DNA from: Paradesertivirga mongoliensis
GTDB taxonomy: Bacteria > Bacteroidota > Bacteroidia > Sphingobacteriales > Sphingobacteriaceae
Assembly (NCBI RefSeq): GCF_024436395.1
Contig: NZ_JAFMZO010000002.1
Location: forward strand, 930,001-994,000
DNA length: 64,000 nt
Direction of reading: 5' to 3'
Positions 1 to 8,459 of the stretch are shown piece after piece. Each line of letters opens with the position of its first letter. Positions within the stretch are counted from its first letter, which is position 1. Under the pieces are notes generated by a model that was not told the DNA's origin, ran no database searches, and was given only the letters and a program-made list of their open reading frames with translations. Made by a program: the position numbers and the translations under genes.

Positions 1-68
1 ACAATCTCTTTAAAAACGGTTAACCCCCCGTAGCCAGAGTCGAAAACACCAATAGGTCCCTTGTTCAT
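1..68 (-). CDS. murI: Glutamate racemase, N-terminal fragment (partial at window edge)
   Basis: Only the first 22 codons are inside the window; the gene runs off the left edge. The start is the ATG whose complement lies at 66-68. The translation begins MNKGPIGVFDSGYGGLTV, the signature N-terminus of glutamate racemase, in which the Asp and Ser of FDSG form part of the active site. The family converts L-glutamate to D-glutamate for peptidoglycan. In many Bacteroidota murI follows bamA and the skp genes; here those lie about 47 kb away, so the usual link is broken. Identification rests on 22 residues but the motif is very characteristic. Confidence 0.85.
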   Translation of the reverse strand, partial: MNKGPIGVFDSGYGGLTVFKEI

Positions 69-127
69 TTGAATACGAATTTAGCTTTTGTTATTTTATT
101 TCGAGCACCGGATTTCATCGAGGCGGG

Positions 128-135
128 CAAAAATA
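128..135 (-). promoter_or_regulatory. Possible -7 box of the murI promoter
   Basis: On the minus strand the octamer TATTTTTG matches the Bacteroidota -7 consensus TAnnTTTG exactly and lies about 60 bases upstream of the murI start, in the gap after ppx. I see no clear TTG at the matching -33 distance, so this is a weak call. Confidence 0.3.
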
Positions 136-150
136 ACATTAGATATACTG

Positions 151-1038
151 TTAGCGGCTATGCGTCTTGTTTTTCTCGATCAGCAACTGTATAATGCCGT
201 CGACCATTCCGACTCTTGGCACATGGATAAATTTAACGCCTGCCCATTTCATAACACTAAGATAAATCTCGCAAGCCGGAATGATAACATCTGCGCGGTC
301 CTGATTCAAACCCAAAACAGTTATCCGTTCCTTTAAAGAAAAGGCATTTAAGTACTGATACATCTCCCGGAGCTTGGTTAAACTTAAAGGCATACCATCT
401 TTTTCCTCCGACATTTTGAAAAGCTTATTGATATTGCCTCCGGTACCAATTCCGATCAAGTTTGGATATTGCTTACTGTTGACTTTTATCCATTCCTTTA
501 TATCTTCCCAGGCCTCTTCAGTATCTGCATTGTCAAGCATCCGTACAGTACCTATCGGGAAGGATTTCGAACCTTTCACTTTCCCTTCTGAAAATATAGA
601 AAGTTCTGTGCTACCGCCACCCACGTCAATGTACAAATAGTTTTTTTTCCGTTCGAGAGTCTGCTCTATATGACTGGAGTAGATGATGTTTGCTTCGCTC
701 TGCCCCTCTACAATCTCAAGATTTATACCTGCTTTTTCTTGTATAAGTTTAACCAGTTCGGCGCCATTTTCTGCCTCGCGCATCGCCGAGGTCGCACATG
801 CCCTGTAATCCTCTACCTTATATACATCAATAAGAAGCTTAAACGCGGTCATCGTTTTTAATAACTCCTCCGATTTTTTTTCCGAAATACGCTTATCAAG
901 GAAAGCGTCATCACCAAGGCGAAGTGGAACGCGTATGAGCGTGTTTTTCTTAAAAGAAGTCTCCCGGCCGCTTTCTATTATGTCGGCAATTAAGAGTCGT
1001 ACGGCATTCGAGCCTATGTCTATAGCGGCGTATCTCAA
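151..1038 (-). CDS. ppx: Exopolyphosphatase / guanosine pentaphosphatase family protein
   Basis: This is a 295-residue Ppx/GppA phosphatase of the sugar kinase/actin (ASKHA) fold. It shows the phosphate-1 loop DIGSNAVRL at residues 7-15, the ATSAMREAENG block at 82-92, an EGQSEA segment at 111-116 and the glycine-rich phosphate-2 loop DVGGGSTEL at 138-146. The family hydrolyses polyphosphate or pppGpp in the cytoplasm. It is much shorter than E. coli Ppx (about 510 residues): only the two actin-like domains are present, without the C-terminal helical/HD part, as in many short bacterial homologues. It lies 6 bases downstream of ppk1 on the same strand, so synthesis and breakdown of polyphosphate are probably encoded on one transcript. 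Confidence 0.9.
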   Translation of the reverse strand: MRYAAIDIGSNAVRLLIADIIESGRETSFKKNTLIRVPLRLGDDAFLDKRISEKKSEELLKTMTAFKLLIDVYKVEDYRACATSAMREAENGAELVKLIQEKAGINLEIVEGQSEANIIYSSHIEQTLERKKNYLYIDVGGGSTELSIFSEGKVKGSKSFPIGTVRMLDNADTEEAWEDIKEWIKVNSKQYPNLIGIGTGGNINKLFKMSEEKDGMPLSLTKLREMYQYLNAFSLKERITVLGLNQDRADVIIPACEIYLSVMKWAGVKFIHVPRVGMVDGIIQLLIEKNKTHSR

Positions 1039-1044
1039 GATGTG

Positions 1045-3099
1045 TTACTTTTTATATTTCAGGTATGTATATATGTCCGTTTGAGCCCTGTAGCTCACTT
1101 TTCCTTTTGGCTTATATCGATTGTTATTCAGACTATTGATCTCCCGGGCTTTGGTATTATCCTTTAATTGAATATTAATGATATCGCGTATTTCTTTACG
1201 GATATTGGGATCCAGAATCGGAAAACCAACTTCTACGCGGTGATCCAGGTTGCGGGTCATCAGATCGGCCGAAGCCAGAAAAATTTTCTCATCGCCTCCG
1301 TTTGCAAAGATCCAGACCCGGGCATGTTCAAGGTATCTGTCGATAATACTAATCACCTCGATATTTTCACTCAGTCCCTCTACCCCCGGCACCAGGGTAC
1401 ACATTCCCCGTATGATAAGCTGAATCTTTACTCCAGCCGCGCCCGCGTCGTATAGCTTCTGAACAATGTCTTCATCGGCCAGGCTGTTCATCTTCAGGAT
1501 CATGTAAGCCGGCTTTCCCTCGCGGGCATTTTTTATTTCAGCATCGATCAGAAGGCCAACCTTTTCACGTGTTTCCAGCGGCGATACGATGAGGCAATTG
1601 TATCCTTTGTAAAAAACCTTTTTATCCAGCCCCTTAAACAACCGCTTAAGCTCGGCTGTAATTTCGGGATGTGTGGTAAATAAACTATGATCGCAATATA
1701 TTCGGGCAGATTTTTCATTAAAATTACCAGTCGCCAAATTCGCGTAATAACTTACTTTGCCTTTTTCCTTCCGCGTTATTAAACAAATTTTTGAATGCAC
1801 TTTGTAATCTAGCAAACCGTAGTTTACCTGTACCCCTTCCTCTTCCAATCTCTTCGTCCAGTTAATATTATTTTGCTCATCAAACCGAGCTTTTAATTCA
1901 ACCAGGCAATTCACTCTTTTACCGTTTCTTGCTGCGTTAATAAGCGCATTAATCACACGTGAATTTTCGGCCAGCCGGTAAAGCGTGATATCTATCTCAA
2001 CAACCTTCGGATCTATTGCTGCTTCGCGCAAAAAGTGGATGATATAATCGAACGACTGATACGGCAGGTTGATAAGATAATCTCGTTTGGCAATCTGTGT
2101 GAAAATACTCTTACCCATATCCAGGTTCAGGATTTCAAGCGGCGGATCTTTCTCGTACTCGAGTTCGGGCCTGCCTACATTTGGAAAAGCAATAAAGTCT
2201 TTGAAATTGTGATACCGATTTCCCGGGATTAAGGCGTCAGAGTCCAGGTCAAGCTTATCTACCAGGAAAGTGAGCATATCTAAAGGCATGTTATTGTCGT
2301 AAAGCAAACGCATAGGTTTGCCCTTTTTACGCTTCTGCAGACTTTTAGTGAGCGTGTCAATAAACTTCTCGCTTACACTTCTATCCAAATCGAGCTCGGC
2401 ATCGCGGGTAAGCTGAATAGAATAGGCCTCGATAGTATCATAATCAAAAATGAAATAGATATTGTCCAGACAGTAACGGATCACATCATCTAAAAGAATA
2501 ATAAACTTTAAATGATTCGTTTCCGGAAGTACAATAAAACGCTCCAGGCTTTTGGTAGGTATCTCCATTAAGCTGTAACGTGCTTTTTCGGGTGCATCTT
2601 TGTTAATCAGGCGCACAAGAAAATAAATGGCTCTATCCTTTAGCTCGGGAAAGGGCTTGCTCTCATCCAGCATTATCGGCACAAGGGTGGACAGCAGCTT
2701 GTCTTTGAAATATTTTTTAACAAACTGCCCGCGGGCCACGTTCAGTTGATATTCGTTAATGATAAAGATCTTTTCCTGAGCCAGTTCTTTAATTATTTCA
2801 TCTTCGTAGAGATGGTTAAATTTTCGTTCCTGCTTTACAACGATATTCTTTATCTGCTTTATAATCTTTTTGGGATTATAACCGAAAACTTCTTTTGCTT
2901 TAGTATTGATGTTACTCAGGCGACTAAGCGTGGGTACCCTTACCCGGTAAAACTCATCAAGGTTAGAAGAAAAAATCGCTAGAAAACGGATGCGTTCTAT
3001 CAGCGGCACGGTTTTATCGGCCGCCTCTTGCAGCACCCGTTCATTAAAGTAGAGCCAACTGATTTCTCGATTTGTAAGCAGAGGTTTTTGCTTAGACAT
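1045..3099 (-). CDS. ppk1: Polyphosphate kinase 1
   Basis: The 684-residue product matches the length and all four domains of PPK1, which reversibly polymerises the gamma-phosphate of ATP into polyphosphate at the membrane-associated cytoplasmic face. The autophosphorylated histidine is H435 in KVHSKICLI and the second catalytic histidine is H592 in EHARVWIF; both fall at exactly the E. coli numbering. The N-terminal segment NREISWLYFNERVLQEA and the RFLAIFSSNLDEFYRVR block are typical of the family. It sits 6 bases upstream of ppx and downstream of a basic lysine-rich gene from which it is separated by a hairpin terminator, so it probably also has its own promoter. Confidence 0.97.
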   Translation of the reverse strand: MSKQKPLLTNREISWLYFNERVLQEAADKTVPLIERIRFLAIFSSNLDEFYRVRVPTLSRLSNINTKAKEVFGYNPKKIIKQIKNIVVKQERKFNHLYEDEIIKELAQEKIFIINEYQLNVARGQFVKKYFKDKLLSTLVPIMLDESKPFPELKDRAIYFLVRLINKDAPEKARYSLMEIPTKSLERFIVLPETNHLKFIILLDDVIRYCLDNIYFIFDYDTIEAYSIQLTRDAELDLDRSVSEKFIDTLTKSLQKRKKGKPMRLLYDNNMPLDMLTFLVDKLDLDSDALIPGNRYHNFKDFIAFPNVGRPELEYEKDPPLEILNLDMGKSIFTQIAKRDYLINLPYQSFDYIIHFLREAAIDPKVVEIDITLYRLAENSRVINALINAARNGKRVNCLVELKARFDEQNNINWTKRLEEEGVQVNYGLLDYKVHSKICLITRKEKGKVSYYANLATGNFNEKSARIYCDHSLFTTHPEITAELKRLFKGLDKKVFYKGYNCLIVSPLETREKVGLLIDAEIKNAREGKPAYMILKMNSLADEDIVQKLYDAGAAGVKIQLIIRGMCTLVPGVEGLSENIEVISIIDRYLEHARVWIFANGGDEKIFLASADLMTRNLDHRVEVGFPILDPNIRKEIRDIINIQLKDNTKAREINSLNNNRYKPKGKVSYRAQTDIYTYLKYKK

Positions 3100-3111
3100 C
3101 CGTATATATGT

Positions 3112-3139
3112 AAAAAGTCCCAGGCTTTAGACCGGGACT
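3112..3139 (-). terminator. Rho-independent terminator upstream of ppk1
   Basis: On the minus strand the stem AGTCCCGG pairs with CCtGGGACT (one bulged base) around a short loop, followed at once by a run of five T. It lies after the stop of the lysine-rich gene and 13 bases before the ppk1 start, so it should end the upstream transcript or act as an attenuator ahead of ppk1-ppx. Confidence 0.65.
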
Positions 3140-3197
3140 GCAAGTTGTATAATATTTTGTTAATTTAATGTTAATTGCAGCTTTGATATAATATCAA

Positions 3198-3803
3198 TTA
3201 TTCTGATTTGGTTTCAGTAGCCTCCGGACCAATCTGATTTTCAACATTAGCATTCTCCTGAATTGTGACAGGCTTATTTTCGGTACCAGTGGGAGCTGCC
3301 GCCGGCTTCCGGGTTCTCCGCCTAACTGGTGTTGCCTGGGCTTCAGGTTTCGCTGCAGATGCAGATGCGGCCGTCCTTCTTGTTCGGGGTTTAGGAGCCT
3401 CGGTGCTGGTAATACGTGGTGTGCGTTTGGCGGCTGGCGCTGATGCAGGTTTAGTAGCTACTTTGGCTACAACTTTTTCAGCTCTGGTAGGTTTTGGAAC
3501 TTCCTTTTTCGCCGCGCGCACCTCTCGTTTTTCAATATCTTTTTGAGTCTTTGTCGCTTTTTTGGAGGATTGCTTGCCACTTTCTTTACTCGCCTTAATT
3601 TGGTCAGAAAGTTTTTTTGCAATCTCTTTACTCATCTTTTTTATATCTTTCGCTATTCTTTCCGCATCGTGGCCAAGATTAGTAACAACATCGAGGAACT
3701 TCTCAGCTATACCGCTTTCAAGTTCTTTTTTTGCTGCTTTTTTGGGCGATGCTTTTGAAGCGCCTTTAACAGCCTTGCTTGATTTTGGTTTAGTTTTCTT
3801 CAT
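3198..3803 (-). CDS. Lysine/alanine-rich basic protein, histone H1-like composition
   Basis: A 201-residue low-complexity protein starting at the internal ATG (MKKTKPKS); the reading frame is open 11 codons further upstream but that start gives a hydrophobic stretch out of keeping with the rest. Residues 1-30 are rich in Lys, Ala and Ser (KAVKGASKASPKKAAKK), about 30-75 look like an amphipathic helix with many Lys and Asp/Glu, then comes a Pro/Ala/Lys/Arg-rich tail with several TRRT or RRRTRK patches, ending in a short acidic segment. The composition resembles bacterial histone H1-like or nucleoid proteins and suggests binding to DNA, RNA or polyphosphate; that is inference. It stands directly upstream of ppk1 and ppx. 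Function unknown. Confidence 0.7.
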   Translation of the reverse strand: MKKTKPKSSKAVKGASKASPKKAAKKELESGIAEKFLDVVTNLGHDAERIAKDIKKMSKEIAKKLSDQIKASKESGKQSSKKATKTQKDIEKREVRAAKKEVPKPTRAEKVVAKVATKPASAPAAKRTPRITSTEAPKPRTRRTAASASAAKPEAQATPVRRRTRKPAAAPTGTENKPVTIQENANVENQIGPEATETKSE

Positions 3804-3896
3804 AATGTTTTTTATAATTAATACAATTCGTCGCAAAATTGTTTTGCTTTTAAATGTATCGACATATTTTTAAACCCTCAAATTAATTTTTTTCCT

Positions 3897-4388
3897 ATGC
3901 CAACTTTTGATATTGTAAGTAAGATCGACAGCCAAACCCTTGATAACGCGATAAATAATGCAAAAAAAGAGATTCTTAACCGTTACGATTTCAACGGTTC
4001 TAAGAGCACGATAGAACTTGATAAAAAAACTAATCTGATTACCATTGTTACCGAAGACGATATGCGCTTGAAGGCCATTCAGGACTCTATCATTTCACGC
4101 ATGATGAAACAAAATCTTGATCCGGCCTGCCTTGATATGGGTAAAGAGGTATACGCTTCGGGAAACATGATTAAAAAGGAAATCAAGATAAAAGAGGGTA
4201 TTGATAAAGAAACATCTAAAAAGATCCTGAAAAAGATAAAAGACAGTGGCTTAAAGGTTCAGGCATCAATCATGGACGACCAGCTCAGAGTTCAGGGTAA
4301 AAAGATCGACGATTTGCAGGCAGTAATATCGCTGTGCCGTACCGACGATTTTGGCCAGCCGCTCCAGTACATCAATATGAGAAATTAA
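3897..4388 (+). CDS. yajQ: YajQ family cyclic di-GMP / nucleotide-binding protein
   Basis: The 163-residue protein is full length for the YajQ family (UPF0234), with the conserved N-terminus MPTFDIVSKID, the RYDFNGSKSTIEL segment at about residues 29-41, and the C-terminal block RTDDFGQPLQYINMRN. Members have two ferredoxin-like domains; some bind cyclic di-GMP and act with a transcription factor, while others have been tied to tRNA or ribosome binding, so the role here is open. It is divergent from the basic lysine-rich gene (about 90 bases apart) and convergent with the four-helix-bundle gene. Confidence 0.93.
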   Translation: MPTFDIVSKIDSQTLDNAINNAKKEILNRYDFNGSKSTIELDKKTNLITIVTEDDMRLKAIQDSIISRMMKQNLDPACLDMGKEVYASGNMIKKEIKIKEGIDKETSKKILKKIKDSGLKVQASIMDDQLRVQGKKIDDLQAVISLCRTDDFGQPLQYINMRN

Positions 4389-4416
4389 TTTAACCAGGCT
4401 TTATGAGATTGAACCC

Positions 4417-5097
4417 TTAATTCAGGTTAAAGTTAGCTTCAGGTTTACTGATAAGTTTTGAGCTCACTACCAAAGCTGTAATTATAGCACCGATAACTAT
4501 CGCAAGCACTATCTGCAGGTCAGACAAAAAATTGGAAGTGGCAACAATTCCCCTGGTATCATTCACCAGTTTACTTCCTACTGCCGACTGGATAACAGTT
4601 AAATCAGATAGTTGAGCAATGGTACTTTCTAAAGCAATGCGTCCCCGGGTTTCGTACAAACGCAACCCGGCAGCTTGATCACTGGCCGCAAGTAAAATCA
4701 GCATCTTTTTTTCCAGAGCTGAATATTGGTTGATACGCTCCTTAAAGTTGGACAAGAATACAGATTCTTCATCAACCAGATATGTTTTTTCATATTTGCT
4801 TATCAATTGATGAGCCCTTGAGTTGTACCGTTCCAACTCTGATCTTAACTGTCTAACATCCTGTCCGTCTCTGTAAAGAAACTTCTCCATTGCCAATTGC
4901 CTGCCGTGGAGACTTTCCGAAAGGTAGAAAATATCGGTAGCTGGTATTAATCTGTCGTTATAAATAGAGTTTACCGACTGATTAATATCTGAAATATTTT
5001 TTTGCAGAATAACGTTAAATAATACCACAACCATCATAATCACTCCCAGCAAGCAGGCTATCTTTAGCTTTTGCTGAATAACAAAAGTCCATTTCAT
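4417..5097 (-). CDS. Membrane-anchored four-helix-bundle sensor protein without output domain
   Basis: A 226-residue protein with a transmembrane helix at about residues 12-33, a periplasmic helical region of about 150 residues of the type found as the ligand-binding four-helix bundle of methyl-accepting chemotaxis proteins (4HB_MCP; note NQSVNSIYNDRLIPATDIFYLSE), and a second transmembrane helix at about 193-215. The protein then ends after roughly ten residues, with no HAMP, methyl-accepting or kinase domain. Only 28 bases separate its stop from yajQ, so no lost output domain can follow by a simple frameshift. It is likely a stand-alone sensory or stress protein of unknown partner. Confidence 0.65.
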   Translation of the reverse strand: MKWTFVIQQKLKIACLLGVIMMVVVLFNVILQKNISDINQSVNSIYNDRLIPATDIFYLSESLHGRQLAMEKFLYRDGQDVRQLRSELERYNSRAHQLISKYEKTYLVDEESVFLSNFKERINQYSALEKKMLILLAASDQAAGLRLYETRGRIALESTIAQLSDLTVIQSAVGSKLVNDTRGIVATSNFLSDLQIVLAIVIGAIITALVVSSKLISKPEANFNLN

Positions 5098-5190
5098 ATC
5101 GAAAATTTTATATAAAAATAACGATTCTGCCGGTGAAATTATATGATTCGGGATGTTTTATTTTAATGGCTTAGTCTAAAAATCAACAGC

Positions 5191-5394
5191 TTATAATGAA
5201 CTTAGCTCAGAAACCTCCAAGGCTTCCCAATTCCCGTTCTCGTCTTTGCAAAAATTCACCACATAGGTATGCGTAGTGCCGTGTATATCGTCCAGATCAA
5301 CAGCTACGTCAATCCGGTTATCTTTAATTTCATTTGGATCTTTCTCTTCGGCCGACGCCTTTTGGATGATCTCTTCATCGGTATGTGCTCTCAT
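5191..5394 (-). CDS. Small acidic protein of unknown function
   Basis: A 67-residue soluble, strongly acidic protein. It has no signal peptide and no motif I recognise. The first half is charged and probably helical (DEEIIQKASAEEKDPNEIKD), the second half has alternating hydrophobic residues that fit two or three beta strands (RIDVAVDLDD, THTYVVNFCKD, NWEALEVSEL). It stands alone between two divergent units. Codon use looks like its neighbours, so it is probably a real gene. Confidence 0.55.
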   Translation of the reverse strand: MRAHTDEEIIQKASAEEKDPNEIKDNRIDVAVDLDDIHGTTHTYVVNFCKDENGNWEALEVSELSSL

Positions 5395-5475
5395 GCTTAA
5401 TAGTTTTAAAATCCAACAAAAGCAACATTTAGAAGTTTGAACTAAATCTTTCTAATAATTTTTATGTTTGTTTTT

Positions 5476-5910
5476 ATGGACGAATTTATGCAAATGGCCA
5501 TCAACGAAGCCAGAAATAGCCTGGCCGAAGGAGGTATACCGATAGGATCTGTATTGGTTAAAAACGGAGAATTAATTGCCCGGGGACATAATAAGAGAGT
5601 TCAGGAAAACAACCCCATTTTGCATGGAGAAATGGACTGCCTAAACAATGCAGGCAGGGTTGGCAGCTATCGCGATACGGTTATCTATTCTACTCTGATG
5701 CCGTGTTTTATGTGTGCCGGCACGATCGTTCAATTTAAAATTCCAAAAGTTATTGTCGGAGAGTCAAAGACATTTAGCGGGGCCAGAGAATTTATGGAAT
5801 CCCATGGAGTGGAGGTTATTGATCTGGATTTAGCTGAGTGTATCGAAATGATGGAAGAATTTATACGCGAGAAACCTGGGTTATGGAACGAAGACATCAT
5901 GGAGCTTTAG
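5476..5910 (+). CDS. Cytosine deaminase (yeast Fcy1-like cytidine deaminase fold)
   Basis: A zinc deaminase of about 144 residues. Zinc ligands are H50 in LHGEMD, with the proton-shuttling E52, and C77 and C80 in MPCFMC. The HGE in place of the usual HAE, the following NAGR, and the C-terminal FIREKPGLWNEDI all resemble the yeast cytosine deaminase FCY1 rather than TadA, which suggests deamination of free cytosine to uracil for pyrimidine salvage. I chose the ATG at 5476; an in-frame ATG at 5464 adds four residues and cannot be excluded. Guanine deaminase or another nucleobase deaminase is the main alternative. Confidence 0.8.
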   Translation: MDEFMQMAINEARNSLAEGGIPIGSVLVKNGELIARGHNKRVQENNPILHGEMDCLNNAGRVGSYRDTVIYSTLMPCFMCAGTIVQFKIPKVIVGESKTFSGAREFMESHGVEVIDLDLAECIEMMEEFIREKPGLWNEDIMEL

Positions 5911-5978
5911 GCTTTAATTGACACGAAAAAGAGCAAACAAGCCATCTGGGTAAGTGTTAATATAGAAACACCTCAACA

Positions 5979-6356
5979 ATGAACATCTATAAGCTTCTGT
6001 TACTAACTATCCCGGTATGCCTGATAATGGCATGCAGCCACGACAAAAAAGAGGATCTGGCCAGAACCTGGCAGGTGAGCGACATTGAAACGGAAGCAGA
6101 ACTAGCTGACTCGATAAAAAATGCGATGTTATTAAGTTCTACAATGCAGTTTACAGATGACGGACATTATACCACTTCCGGAGGAATTGGCGCTGATCAA
6201 GGCACCTATACACTGGATGAAGAAGGCAAAACACTCTCTACCATATCGTTGGCCGGACGGAACAGCGACGTTTACACCATTGAGGACCTGGACGACGAAA
6301 AACTAATATTAAGCCGAAAGGGAACCACCATTATATGTAAGGCTGTTCCCAGGTAA
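5979..6356 (+). CDS. Lipoprotein with lipocalin-like domain
   Basis: The 125-residue precursor has a lipoprotein signal peptide ending at Cys19 (LIMAC), so it should be lipid-anchored to an envelope membrane. The mature part has the pattern of small lipocalin-like proteins common in Bacteroidota: an early Trp-containing strand (LARTWQVSDIE), then MQFTDDGHYTTSGG and GTYTLDEEGKTLST strands, ending in a LILSRKGTTI strand. The ligand, if any, is unknown. It converges on the exported hydrolase, with ten bases between the stop codons. Confidence 0.7.
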   Translation: MNIYKLLLLTIPVCLIMACSHDKKEDLARTWQVSDIETEAELADSIKNAMLLSSTMQFTDDGHYTTSGGIGADQGTYTLDEEGKTLSTISLAGRNSDVYTIEDLDDEKLILSRKGTTIICKAVPR

Positions 6357-6366
6357 TACATCTCGT

Positions 6367-7122
6367 TTACCTCTCGTTTATAACTCCCAAAAGCATTTCT
6401 GCCAACGCTACCGGAGCGGTCCATTGTGGATTATGATCTGCCTCTAATTGCAAAACCGGCCAGTTTCTTTTTCTTGCACGTTCTGCACTTGCAGCAAATG
6501 AATCATTCGACGCTTTCTTTCCCGGATCAACCGTCAGGATATAGGTCGCTTTAAGGTTTTTAGCCTCGGGATTTTCGAGGACAATTCGTTCGGTAAATGT
6601 TTTTAGCGAATGCGGAACATCTACAGGCGGTTGCTGTCCTGGTTTTACCCATTCGGGGATAATAAAGCCATCTTTAGACATTTCCCGCAGGCCATCTGCA
6701 CCGATATTCCTTATCCGGGTAACACTCTCACCATTATTTGGCACGAATGCATCCAAATAAACTAATTGCCGGATCCTTGAGGGCAGCTTGTCGGCGACAC
6801 CGCTGATAACCATACCACCGTAGCTATGGCCAACCAATATAATATCTTTAAGATCTTCGAAAAGGATGGTATTGACTACGTCATTGATATGTGTGCTTAA
6901 ACCGATCTCCTTATTCGCGAGATGAACCCGTTCGCCCTGACCAGTTAATGTGGGCCGGTAAACAGTAAAAGACTTTTCTGAAAGTAATGAATCTACTTTT
7001 TTAAACGCCCAGCCGCCACCCCATGCACCATGCACAAAAACAACTACGGGCTTTTTAGCTTGAGCAAAAGCCTCTGAACAAAGAAAAAATAAAACGGCAT
7101 AAGGCAGGTAACGGAGACGCAT
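6367..7122 (-). CDS. Exported alpha/beta hydrolase
   Basis: A 251-residue protein with a signal peptide (residues 1-20, cleaved after EAFA) followed by an alpha/beta hydrolase domain. The oxyanion region VHGAWGGGWAF is at about 30-40 and the nucleophile is S100 in GHSYGG; the C-terminal ADHNPQWTAP carries the likely catalytic His. It resembles the methyl-esterase/EstC-like branch with short substrates, but I cannot name a substrate. It starts 29 bases after the histidine kinase gene on the same strand and may be the last gene of that operon. Confidence 0.8.
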   Translation of the reverse strand: MRLRYLPYAVLFFLCSEAFAQAKKPVVVFVHGAWGGGWAFKKVDSLLSEKSFTVYRPTLTGQGERVHLANKEIGLSTHINDVVNTILFEDLKDIILVGHSYGGMVISGVADKLPSRIRQLVYLDAFVPNNGESVTRIRNIGADGLREMSKDGFIIPEWVKPGQQPPVDVPHSLKTFTERIVLENPEAKNLKATYILTVDPGKKASNDSFAASAERARKRNWPVLQLEADHNPQWTAPVALAEMLLGVINER

Positions 7123-7151
7123 GATGATCGTAGGTTTAATTAGATATCTTA

Positions 7152-8459
7152 TTACGGAAAGATAACAGAAAAAGTTGTTCCCTCATTCACTTTTGATGTA
7201 ACATCTAATTTTATACGGTGATAATTGGCGATGCTTTTTACGATCGACAAGCCCAATCCGTAACCACCGGCCTGAGATAAATTTGCCTTTTTAAACCGAT
7301 TAAAAACAAAGGGGAGCTCCTCCTCCGGAATGCCGATTCCGGTATCTTTGATATAAACGGAATATACACCCTTGCTATAATCATCCTTTATCAGAATGCT
7401 TCCGCTTTTTTTATTATATCTGATTGCGTTGTTTATGAGGTTATAAAAGAGCTGGAACAAAAGGTCGTGATTGGCATTATTGAAAGAAAACTGATGACGA
7501 AAATTCATCTCAAAAGCTATCTCCTGCTCCTCCAGCCGGTGACTGATTTCTTCCATTACCTCGCCGAGCAACGCTCTTATATTCACATTATCAGCTTTGG
7601 CAAACTGCTCGTTTTCGATTCTTGAAATCAGCAATAAAGAGTTTACAATCTTCTTTAAACGGCTTAAGGTTCTTAACATTTCTGAAAGACGCTGCTGAAT
7701 AAGGTCGCTCACTTCGGTATGCTCCATCAAATTTTCAATTTTGTTCTGGAGGATGCTGATAGGGGTCATCAGCTCATGAGAAGCATTAGCGGTAAATTCA
7801 CGTTCCTTTTCAAAAGCTTCGTTAATCTGCTCCATCAGCAGCATCAACGAGCTGTCCAAATACCGAAAATCGGACGTTGAAGTTTTTATCGGCGCTTGAT
7901 TTTTGGCAAACGGAAACTGTTGATTTACGAGCTTTTCTTTTATAATTTCTCCCAGGGGTTTGATAAGATAATGGGTAAAAAACAGATCGATGATGAGCGT
8001 TACGAAAATCAAGCTCAGCAAAACGATCAGAGCAAAGCGTTGGAGCGGGCGATTGTATTGACTAATGGTTGCGGTTTCTCTGCCTATCTCCAGCAGGAAC
8101 GTCCCCTCGCGTGTTTTAAAGGTATGGCTAAGCAGACGATAACTTAAGGTGTCGCCCTCCAGCACGCGCTCGTCAGTCTCAATGGTATCGAGCTGCAGGT
8201 CAGTTTCAACGGGTGCAAGCGCTATATACTCGTCTTTTAATAATGTATAACTTCCATAGCTTGGCTGCCCATCCAGATAAGATTCAATTCCTTCCCTAGC
8301 TACAACATCAAGCACTTTGCCTCGCTTTTGCCGCAAAAGGTTATCGGTGTAAGTAGCTGAAATGATATCGACCAGGTAGGGTAAAGTCAATATAAAAAAG
8401 ACAACAATCGCAAGCTTGGACAGCGTAACGAAAAGTGTAAGCTTGGTTGATAATTTCAA
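7152..8459 (-). CDS. Sensor histidine kinase
   Basis: A 435-residue membrane histidine kinase. Transmembrane helices lie at about 12-34 and 141-163, with a periplasmic sensing region of about 105 residues between them. The cytoplasmic part has the phospho-acceptor H228 in NASHELMTPI, the N box LINNAIRYN, the G1 box KDTGIGIP, an F box and the G2 box GGYGLGLSIV. Its ATG overlaps the stop of the response regulator by four bases (ATGA), so the two are translationally coupled. The gene position downstream of three envelope-protein genes points to sensing of envelope state, which is inference. Confidence 0.93.
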   Translation of the reverse strand: MKLSTKLTLFVTLSKLAIVVFFILTLPYLVDIISATYTDNLLRQKRGKVLDVVAREGIESYLDGQPSYGSYTLLKDEYIALAPVETDLQLDTIETDERVLEGDTLSYRLLSHTFKTREGTFLLEIGRETATISQYNRPLQRFALIVLLSLIFVTLIIDLFFTHYLIKPLGEIIKEKLVNQQFPFAKNQAPIKTSTSDFRYLDSSLMLLMEQINEAFEKEREFTANASHELMTPISILQNKIENLMEHTEVSDLIQQRLSEMLRTLSRLKKIVNSLLLISRIENEQFAKADNVNIRALLGEVMEEISHRLEEQEIAFEMNFRHQFSFNNANHDLLFQLFYNLINNAIRYNKKSGSILIKDDYSKGVYSVYIKDTGIGIPEEELPFVFNRFKKANLSQAGGYGLGLSIVKSIANYHRIKLDVTSKVNEGTTFSVIFP

